Shown piece after piece: positions 58,356-64,000 of a stretch of DNA of 64,000 bases; position 1 is the stretch's first letter; each line of letters begins with the position of its first letter. The notes below the pieces were generated by a model. It was not told the DNA's origin and did not search any database. It saw only the letters and a program-made list of their open reading frames with translations. Source of the DNA: CAVVKW01 sp963761705 (GTDB lineage Bacteria > Verrucomicrobiota > Verrucomicrobiia > Chthoniobacterales > JAATET01); the NCBI GenBank assembly GCA_963761705.1, contig CAVXHK010000001.1, positions 1,860,001 through 1,924,000 of the forward strand, written 5' to 3'. The translations under genes and the position numbers were made by a program.

Positions 58356-58395
58356 TAAAAAGGGGGCGTGTCGTTTCGGACACGCCCCCTTCTGA
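58356..58395 (-). terminator. Strong Rho-independent terminator after rpsR
   Basis: AAGGGGGCGTGTC (58360-58372), loop GTTTCG, GACACGCCCCCTT (58379-58391): a 13-bp perfect GC-rich stem. On the minus strand it is followed by TTTTTATTTT, so it ends the DksA-like - rpmG - rpsR transcript just before the MidA-like gene. Confidence 0.93.
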
Positions 58396-58415
58396 AAATC
58401 GCTGTGGCGGTCGCC

Positions 58416-58655
58416 CTAAGCCATGAGGAGGCTGGCGCGCGCGCGTTTGATCTCGCGGGTGATCTTGCGGTGCAGATGCGCCGGCATCCCGGTCATGCGA
58501 CGGGGAAGGATTTTGCCGCTTTCGGTGACGAAGCGCTTGAGAAGATCGGGATTTTTGTAATCGATGGCTTCAACGGCGAGATCGATGCGGCGGCGGGGGA
58601 TGCGGCGGTTCGCGCGGCGGAAGGCGGAACGGCGTTTGGCGTTTTTCGGTTGCAT
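58416..58655 (-). CDS. rpsR: 30S ribosomal protein S18
   Basis: 79 residues. Small-subunit protein that binds 16S rRNA beside S6. Contains the S18 signature region IDYKNPDLLKRFVTESGKIL, then PRRMTGMPAHLHRKITREIKRARA. The basic N-terminus (NAKRRSAFRRANRR) fits. It has no zinc-binding cysteines. It follows rpmG by 5 bases, and the strong terminator follows it. rpsF and rplI, frequent neighbours, are absent. Confidence 0.96.
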   Translation of the reverse strand: MQPKNAKRRSAFRRANRRIPRRRIDLAVEAIDYKNPDLLKRFVTESGKILPRRMTGMPAHLHRKITREIKRARASLLMA

Positions 58656-58660
58656 GGTGG

Positions 58661-58834
58661 TTACTTAATCTCGCGGTGGAGCGTGTGGCGCTTGAGAGCC
58701 GGGTTGTATTTTTTCTTTTCGAGCCGGTTCGGGGTCCGTGGGCTCTTCTTGTTGCGCGAGCTCATGTAGCGGGAAGGGGATTTCCCTTCGGCGCGAGCTT
58801 CGGTGCATTCGAGGGTGATGATGTCCTGTGCCAT
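58661..58834 (-). CDS. rpmG: 50S ribosomal protein L33
   Basis: 57 residues from the ATG at 58834: MAQDIITLECTEARAEGKSP, then SRYMSSRNKKSPRTPNRLEKKKYNPALKRHTLHREIK (split here for length: positions 21-57). ECTEA and RNKKTPxRLExKKYxP-type sequence is diagnostic of L33. Only the first of the paired Cys seen in C+ forms is present, so this is the zinc-free (C-) type. It lies between the DksA-like gene (8 bases upstream) and rpsR. Confidence 0.95.
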   Translation of the reverse strand: MAQDIITLECTEARAEGKSPSRYMSSRNKKSPRTPNRLEKKKYNPALKRHTLHREIK

Positions 58835-58842
58835 GGTAGTGA

Positions 58843-59454
58843 TTAATCTTTGCTGTCGGATGAATTGTCGTCGTCGTCGCCGTCGTCGTCACCGTCGGTG
58901 AGTCCGAAGAGGGATGCGACCGGTTGGTTGTGCTTGCGGTAGCGCCCGCGCTTCTCGATCTCCGCCTGGCACTCGACGGTGTAGCGGGTGAAGGGCAGGG
59001 CTTCAAGCCTGGCTTTCATGATTGGTTTGCCGGACATCTCGCAGTTGCCGTAGGCACCGTCCTCGAGGCGCTTGAGGGCCTCGTCGATCTCGTAAAGGCT
59101 GTCCTGCTCTTGCGAGAGGAGACTCAGGGCGAAATCCCGGTCGTAGGCATCGCTGCCGGCGTCGGCTTGGTGCATGCCGAAGGCGGACTCGTTGTCGCCT
59201 CCGTTTCGGAGACTGTCGCGGGCAACGCCGTTCATGCTGTCGAGGAGGGTGTCCTTGAGGATGAGGAGGCGTTCGCGTTGCTTCTCGTGAAAGGCCGAGA
59301 GTTTGACGGGCTCCTTCTTCGCGCCAGCACCCTTTTTCGTCACGGCCTTCGGAGCGGCGATGGGTGCATCTTCGGCGGATTCCTTTTTGGATTTGGCCTT
59401 CGTGGACTTGGGCTTGGCCGTCGATTTGGCTGCGGCGGTTTTCTTACTAGGCAT
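58843..59454 (-). CDS. DksA/TraR-like protein with incomplete zinc site
   Basis: 203 residues. A Lys/Ala-rich basic N-terminus (1-50), then a helical hairpin (about 52-130, FHEKQRERLLILKDTLLDSM, DRDFALSLLSQEQDSLYEIDEALKRLEDGAYG) and the DksA zinc-finger fold, YGNCEMSGKPI...RYTVECQAEIEK. Canonical DksA has CxxC...CxxC; here it is Cys 138-x-x-Ser 141 and Cys 162-x-x-Glu 165. The coiled-coil tip lies near residues 85-105 (GMHQADAGSDAYDRD), with acidic residues that could enter the RNA polymerase channel. An acidic C-terminal tail (DGDDDGDDDD) ends it. Placed before rpmG and rpsR, it may link ribosome genes with transcription control. Confidence 0.82.
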   Translation of the reverse strand: MPSKKTAAAKSTAKPKSTKAKSKKESAEDAPIAAPKAVTKKGAGAKKEPVKLSAFHEKQRERLLILKDTLLDSMNGVARDSLRNGGDNESAFGMHQADAGSDAYDRDFALSLLSQEQDSLYEIDEALKRLEDGAYGNCEMSGKPIMKARLEALPFTRYTVECQAEIEKRGRYRKHNQPVASLFGLTDGDDDGDDDDNSSDSKD

Positions 59455-59494
59455 GAGAAATTACGGAACTGGGTGGTTGGAAAAGGCGGGGAAT

Positions 59495-59914
59495 CTATTG
59501 TCCAAAGGCAACGGACGCAAGTTGTATTTCGAGGGTTGGCAGTGTCGCGACGAGGAGAATCGAGCGGAGGGTCCAGGCGATGGTTCGGAGCCAGTTGGTG
59601 CGGGCGAGGGCGGTCATGGAGGCGGGGTCCGGGCACTGGGCGAGGCGGCGATGGAGGGGGACCTGGATGACGGCGGTTGAAATCCAAACGAGAGCGAGGA
59701 GGGCGCTGGCTGTGAGAAAGGCCGGAGATTGGCGGAGGGGAGAACTGAGCAGGAGAATTGCGGCGGCGGTGGCGAGCTCGGTGAGCATGACGGGAGCGAC
59801 CACCCAGCCGGTGCGGAGGGTGTGGGCGCGCTCGTAGGGGACGAAGGCGGCGACGGGGATCCGCTGGAACAGGGGGTAGTGGACGACTTGCACGAACCAG
59901 ATGAGGCCAGTCAT
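59495..59914 (-). CDS. Small integral membrane protein
   Basis: At least 139 residues from the ATG at 59914. Four membrane spans: FMTGLIWFVQVVHYPLF, WVVAPVMLTELATAAAILLLS, FLTASALLALVWISTAVIQVPLH and WTLRSILLVATLPTLE. The frame upstream, LHPIITTLFLTHLAATLF, is hydrophobic and fits as the start of the first span, so translation may begin about 50 bases earlier, probably at a rare codon (ATT at about 59957), as no ATG, GTG or TTG is available. The family is unassigned (a DUF1772-like layout). It lies downstream of glgX. Confidence 0.6.
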   Translation of the reverse strand: MTGLIWFVQVVHYPLFQRIPVAAFVPYERAHTLRTGWVVAPVMLTELATAAAILLLSSPLRQSPAFLTASALLALVWISTAVIQVPLHRRLAQCPDPASMTALARTNWLRTIAWTLRSILLVATLPTLEIQLASVAFGQ

Positions 59915-59994
59915 GAAGAGGGTCGCGGCGAGGTGGGTGAGGAAGAGGGTCGTAATGATGGGATGAAGGAGTGCGCCTTCGCCGGTTTGGTTGG

Positions 59995-62115
59995 CTACCG
60001 GTTGGAAGCCGGGGATCCGGGTGATTTGCCGGCGTGGATCTGGATGGAGCGGGGGGGGATGGAGATCCGGTTTTCTTCGTCGGCGGGGGGCGTGCTGTCC
60101 GTGAAGGTGTCGAGGATGGGTCCGTAGAAGAGACCCTTCGGGAGGACGGGGAGCTGGAAGGTCTGGGGTTCCCAGTGCATGTTGAAGGCAGCGTAGAGGA
60201 AGGTGGCCGGACTGGCGGAGAGACGCTCGGCGTGGCGCCCGCAGAGGAGGAAAGCGAGGGTGTGACTCTGGGCGGAACGATCGGGTTGCCACGGCTCGGC
60301 GCCGTGCCAGGAGATGTCGGGGTAGCCGCTGCCGACGCAATCGTGGCCGGTAAGAAACTCCGGCTGGCGGAGGGCGGGGTGGTCGCGGCGGAGCGCGGTC
60401 AATTTTTTGAAAAAAGACAAGAGTTCGCTGTTTTCCGTGAGGGTCCAATCGAGCCAATTCCACGGTTCATCCTGGCAGTAGGCGTTGTTGTTGCCGCGTT
60501 GAGTGCGCCCGCATTCGTCGCCCATCCAGATCATCGGGACGCCTTGGCTGAGCATGAGGAGGGTGAGGGCATTTTTCTGGAGGCGGAGGCGGAGGGCGTT
60601 GATCTTGGGGTCGTCGGTGGGACCTTCGGCCCCGCAGTTCCAGCTGAGATTATCGTTCGTGCCGTCGCGGTTGGTCTCGCCGTTCTCGAGGTTGTGCTTC
60701 TCGTTGTAGGCGTAGAGATCGTGGAGGGTGAAGCCGTCGTGGCAGGTGATGAAATTCACGGACGCGGTGGGCTTGCGACCGGCTGCCAGGTAGAGGTCGG
60801 GCGAACCCATGAGGCACTGCGCGATCTCGCCGGTGACGCCTGGGTCGCCCTTGAGGAAACGGCGGGCGGCGTCGCGGAATTTGCCGTTCCATTCGGTCCA
60901 ACGTCCGTAGTCGGGAAAATTGCCGACCTGGTAGAGGCCACCGGCGTCCCAGGCTTCGGCGATGAGGTTGCAATTCGCGAGCACGGGGTCGTGGGCGAGG
61001 TCTTCGATGAGGGGCGGGTCGGCGAGCGGGGCTTCGTTTTCGTCGCGACCGAGGACGGAAGCGAGATCGAAGCGGAATCCGTCGATGTGATACTCGGCGG
61101 CCCAGTAGCGAAGCGTATCCCGGACGAACGTCCGAACGATCGGGTTGTTGCAATTCACCGTGTTGCCGCAGCCGGTGTGGTTCGCGTAGGTGCCGTCGGG
61201 GAGCAGCATGTAGTAGGTTTTATTATCGATGCCGCGGAAGGAGATCGTTGGGCCGTCGGCACCGCCTTCGGCGGTGTGGTTGAAGACGACGTCGAGGAGG
61301 ATCTGGATGCCGGCAGCGTGGAGATCTTTCACGAGGGCGCGGACCTCGTTGGCTTGATCGCCGGTCGGGCCGCTGGCGGCGAAGGCGGCTTTCGGGGCAT
61401 TGAAGCCGACGGTGCTGTAGCCCCAATAGTTGCAGAGCGTCTCACCCGTGAGCGGATTGGTGCGGGTATTTTCGCGTTCGTCGAATTCGAAGATGGGGAG
61501 GAGTTCGATGCAGTTGACGCCGATGGATTGGAAGTAGGGGATCTTCTCGCGGATGCCGTCGAAGGTGCCGGGGTGCGTGACGCCGGAGGACTCGTGGCGG
61601 GTGAAGCCTCGGACGTGCATCTCGTAGATGACGAGTTCCGCCTCGGGGATCTGGAGCGGGCGGTCGTGGCCCCAGTCAAAGTCCTCTTCAATGATGCGGG
61701 CGCGATGCGGGTAGTCGGTGTGAGGGTCGGCGGGTTTCATCCACGTCTCGCGACCGGCGATGGCGGTCGCGAGCGGGTCGAGGAGGACGAGGGACGGATC
61801 GAAACGGTGGAAATGATTCACGTCGCGAGGGCCGTCGAAGCGGTAACCGTATTCGATCGCTTGCGAATCGAGGTCGAAGACGATCATCGCGAAAACGTCG
61901 CCGATGCGGAACTCGGGCGGGAAGGGGATTTCGACGAAGGGATGGGTGGCTCCGCGCTCGAAGAGGACAAGGGTGCAGGCGTTGGCGTTGGCCGAGTAGA
62001 TCGAGAAGTTGATACCGCCGGGGATGAGACTCGCGCCGAAGGGGAGTGGGTGGCCGTAGCGGAGCTTGTGTTCGCCGTGGGTGTGAGTGGGCGTGAGGAC
62101 GGGGCGGTGCGGCAT
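59995..62115 (-). CDS. glgX: Glycogen debranching enzyme GlgX (isoamylase type)
   Basis: Cleaves alpha-1,6 branches of phosphorylase-limit glycogen. 706 residues. N-terminal CBM48 (YGHPLPFGASLIPGGINFSIYS) and GH13 barrel: ELVIYEMHVRGFTRH, GVNCIELLPIFEFDE, ILLDVVFNHTAEGG (region I), DGFRFDLASVLG with the nucleophile Asp (II), LIAEAWDAGGLYQVG with the acid/base Glu (III) and FITCHDGFTLHDL (IV). MGDECGRTQRGNNNAYCQD is typical of GlgX/TreX. C-terminal beta domain. It is divergent from the sulfatase. Confidence 0.95.
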   Translation of the reverse strand: MPHRPVLTPTHTHGEHKLRYGHPLPFGASLIPGGINFSIYSANANACTLVLFERGATHPFVEIPFPPEFRIGDVFAMIVFDLDSQAIEYGYRFDGPRDVNHFHRFDPSLVLLDPLATAIAGRETWMKPADPHTDYPHRARIIEEDFDWGHDRPLQIPEAELVIYEMHVRGFTRHESSGVTHPGTFDGIREKIPYFQSIGVNCIELLPIFEFDERENTRTNPLTGETLCNYWGYSTVGFNAPKAAFAASGPTGDQANEVRALVKDLHAAGIQILLDVVFNHTAEGGADGPTISFRGIDNKTYYMLLPDGTYANHTGCGNTVNCNNPIVRTFVRDTLRYWAAEYHIDGFRFDLASVLGRDENEAPLADPPLIEDLAHDPVLANCNLIAEAWDAGGLYQVGNFPDYGRWTEWNGKFRDAARRFLKGDPGVTGEIAQCLMGSPDLYLAAGRKPTASVNFITCHDGFTLHDLYAYNEKHNLENGETNRDGTNDNLSWNCGAEGPTDDPKINALRLRLQKNALTLLMLSQGVPMIWMGDECGRTQRGNNNAYCQDEPWNWLDWTLTENSELLSFFKKLTALRRDHPALRQPEFLTGHDCVGSGYPDISWHGAEPWQPDRSAQSHTLAFLLCGRHAERLSASPATFLYAAFNMHWEPQTFQLPVLPKGLFYGPILDTFTDSTPPADEENRISIPPRSIQIHAGKSPGSPASNR

Positions 62116-62229
62116 GTGCAGCGGAGCGTTCCCGAAAACACGCGTCGTGGCGAGCGTTGGTGTGGGGGTATGATTGCGGCGGCTTTACCTTGCGCGGCGG
62201 GGCGGAGGCGAGGCATACCGGGCGGCGCG

Positions 62230-63549
62230 ATGGGGCGGAACGTGCTTTTTTTGATGGCGGACGAGCTGCGGTTCGATCTGCCGGGGTTCATGGGCAATCC
62301 CGTGTGCCGCACGCCAAACCTCGATTGGCTCGCGGAGGAGGCGGTCATTTTCGACAACGCCTACGCGGCTTCGCCGGTGTGCATCCCGGGGCGGCAGTGT
62401 CTGGCGACGGGGAAATATCCGCTGCACATCGGGTGTGAGTATTTTGGCGACGATCTTGAGCCAGGGGCGGACACGTTCGCGCGGCGGTTTGCGGAGGCGG
62501 GGTATTACACCGTGGCGTGCGGGAAATTGCACCACCGGGGGGCCGATCAGATGCAGGGCTGGATGCACCGGATCGGGTCGGAGTCGGCGGTGAATTGGCC
62601 GGACACGCCGCCGAACCGCAAGCGGGCGCAGATCGGGCGGATGAAATGGCGGGGTGCCGAGGAGCTGGCGCTGGCTGGGGTGGGTGAGTCGCCGCTGGAG
62701 ATTCACGACGAGTTGACGGTCGAAGGGTCGCTCGATTTCCTGCGGATGCATTTCGGCGGGATGTACCGGAGGGATGACGCGGAGGCGCCGACGGTGATGC
62801 TGAAGGTCAGTCTCCAGCAGCCACACTTTCCGCTCTTGGCCGATGCGGAGGCCTTCGAATACTACCGCGAGCGGGTGCGGGCGCGAACCGACGAGGGCGT
62901 GCCGGGGCACCCCGCGCTGGCGAGCGGGGCGTTGCCGTGTGGCGACGGGGTGACGGTGGAACAGGTGCTCAACGCGACGGCCGCCTATTACGCGCTGGTT
63001 GAGCGGGTCGACGCGGAGTTTGGCCGCGTGCTGCAGGGCTTGCGCGACGCGGGACAGGAGCCGGACGAGTGGACGATCGTCTTTACGGCTGACCACGGCG
63101 AGATGCTCGGTGAGCATTCCCTCTGGGAAAAACGGAAATTTTACGAAGGTAGCGCTCGGGTGCCGCTTTTCATCCGCGACCCCGAGCGGTTCGCGCCCGG
63201 GCGGCGACGGCAGAACGTCAACCTCGTCGATCTGTATCCGACGCTTTGCGAGCTGGCCGGGATCGCGGTGCCCGCGGGATTGGATGGGCGGAGCTTGCTG
63301 CCGCTGCTCGAGGGCCGGGACGGGCGGTGGGAGAACGAGACGTTTTCGCAATTCGAGGCAGATCAATTCATGCTCAAGCGGGGCAACCTCAAGTATCTGA
63401 CCTTTGGCGAGTGGGGGCCCGACGTGCTGTTCGACCTGGCGAGTGACCCGGGCGAGTCGGAGAATCGGATCGGCGAATTTGATTACGGTGGCGACGTGGT
63501 GGCGATGCGCGAGCGGCTGCAGGAGTTCATGGCGACGCGCAATGGGTGA
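62230..63549 (+). CDS. Sulfatase (formylglycine-dependent)
   Basis: 439 residues from the ATG at 62230. The active-site motif CxPxR is present as PVCIPGRQCLATG, whose Cys would be turned into formylglycine. Metal ligands: NVLFLMADELRFDLPG at the N-terminus (Asp) and TIVFTADHGEMLGEHSLWEKR (Asp-His) later; GKLHHRGADQM carries the Lys-His pair. DLYPTLCELAGI and GRSLLPLL are common in arylsulfatase/choline sulfatase types. No signal peptide is seen, unlike most exported sulfatases of this phylum, so it may act in the cytosol. The substrate is unknown. It is divergent from glgX across 114 bases. Confidence 0.9.
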   Translation: MGRNVLFLMADELRFDLPGFMGNPVCRTPNLDWLAEEAVIFDNAYAASPVCIPGRQCLATGKYPLHIGCEYFGDDLEPGADTFARRFAEAGYYTVACGKLHHRGADQMQGWMHRIGSESAVNWPDTPPNRKRAQIGRMKWRGAEELALAGVGESPLEIHDELTVEGSLDFLRMHFGGMYRRDDAEAPTVMLKVSLQQPHFPLLADAEAFEYYRERVRARTDEGVPGHPALASGALPCGDGVTVEQVLNATAAYYALVERVDAEFGRVLQGLRDAGQEPDEWTIVFTADHGEMLGEHSLWEKRKFYEGSARVPLFIRDPERFAPGRRRQNVNLVDLYPTLCELAGIAVPAGLDGRSLLPLLEGRDGRWENETFSQFEADQFMLKRGNLKYLTFGEWGPDVLFDLASDPGESENRIGEFDYGGDVVAMRERLQEFMATRNG

Positions 63550-63605
63550 TTCGAGCGTTCGCCTTTTTCGCTGACTTCGCGGCGGGGCGCAGGTAGACCC
63601 GTCGC

Positions 63606-64000
63606 ATGGCAGAAAAGACTCCTTTGACCGGCCACGATCGGCCCGGCGATGCTTGCACTATCGTTATCTTCGGCGCTTCCGGCGACCTGACGAAAAGGAA
63701 GCTGATGCCGGCGCTTTACAATCTCAAAGCTCTCTGTCTCATGCCGGAGAAATTCTCGGTCATTGGCTGCGCGTCGACGCCGGGAGACGATGAATCGATC
63801 CGCGCGAAGGCGACAGAAGACATCAAGCAATTTGCGACTCGCGACTTTGACGAAGGAATCTGGGGGGATTTCGCGAAGCGGCTGTATTACGTGCCGGGGG
63901 ATTTCAACGACGTGAAGACGTTCGAAACGCTGAAAGCCCGGATCGCCGACGCGCAGAAGGAATGGGACATCCCGGGGAACGTGCTGTTTTACCTGGCGAT
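63606..64000 (+). CDS. zwf: Glucose-6-phosphate 1-dehydrogenase, 3' end outside window
   Basis: First enzyme of the oxidative pentose phosphate pathway. Only the first 131 codons are visible. The N-terminal NADP-binding motif is clear: CTIVIFGASGDLTKRKLMPALYNL (GASGDLTKRK is diagnostic). VIGCAS follows at the end of the second strand, and RLYYVPGDFNDV and VLFYLA match the next Rossmann strands. It starts 56 bases after the sulfatase stop. gnd stands at the other end of the window. Confidence 0.96.
   Translation, partial: MAEKTPLTGHDRPGDACTIVIFGASGDLTKRKLMPALYNLKALCLMPEKFSVIGCASTPGDDESIRAKATEDIKQFATRDFDEGIWGDFAKRLYYVPGDFNDVKTFETLKARIADAQKEWDIPGNVLFYLA

Noticed and set aside
60034..62229. Very long open frame on the + strand leading into the sulfatase
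   Set aside because: It is antisense to glgX, whose catalytic motifs are all in place. High GC keeps the opposite frame open. The sulfatase starts at 62230.
1..64000. CRISPR array
   Set aside because: No regularly spaced repeats of 20-40 bases were seen, and no cas gene is present.

Overview
This is a high-GC bacterial chromosome segment that most resembles Verrucomicrobiota; class or genus cannot be set from the sequence alone. Pointers are the very long GreA-type elongation factor (a PVC-superphylum trait), the long-form IspH, a SMUG1-type uracil-DNA glycosylase, several conserved proteins I associate with Verrucomicrobiota, and an integrase of the kind common in that phylum. Genes are tightly packed, with many ATGA or GTGA stop/start overlaps.

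Layout. At 1-7950: the 3' part of gnd, an exported protein, SMUG1, a DUF309 protein, two linked CNNM/CorC-type membrane proteins, a CysJ-like flavoprotein lacking flavodoxin, and mpl. At 8009-16392: greA-like, eno, an FtsB-like gene, prfB with its programmed frameshift, then lipB, ruvC, a heptosyltransferase-like gene, a 58-residue lipoprotein and an envelope coiled-coil protein. At 16597-20075: SRP RNA with a promoter, a Fur-family regulator, argH, a Nudix gene and tatC. At 20150-24080: the araB-araA-araD operon for L-arabinose. At 24120-37197: an EF-hand lipoprotein, an SRAP-like mini-protein, an LssY_C lipoprotein, GTP-type PEP carboxykinase, a rhomboid-like protein, DUF2270, mazG, a glycosyltransferase-like gene, ispH, a helical-repeat protein, a LysM protein with a degenerate L,D-transpeptidase domain, and accA. 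At 37451-44608 (minus strand): trpC, ruvB, dapF, dapA (frameshifted), dapB, folK, panB, an exported protein and a CDF transporter, a biosynthetic block for lysine/meso-DAP, folate and pantothenate.

Accessory region. Between 45563 and 52681 lies a genomic island of about 7.1 kb at the 3' end of tRNA-Cys(GCA). It is bounded by a 25-bp direct repeat (24 of 25 identical) that copies the tRNA 3' half. It carries an excisionase-like gene, a Phd/VapC-type toxin-antitoxin pair with a palindromic operator, a transporter remnant, a gene-free stretch rich in inverted repeats, and a recombinase - small protein - AAA ATPase cassette. The island's own integrase is split by an IS1634-type element and cut off at its 3' end against the truncated AAA gene. 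The island therefore looks decayed and immobile.

At 52782-64000: an exported protein, a DUF1232 protein, an Lhr-type helicase, a MidA-like methyltransferase, rpsR and rpmG with a strong terminator, a DksA-like protein lacking half its zinc cysteines, a membrane protein, glgX, a sulfatase and the 5' end of zwf. The window thus starts in gnd and ends in zwf, two enzymes of the oxidative pentose phosphate pathway. All functions are read from motifs; no database search was run.
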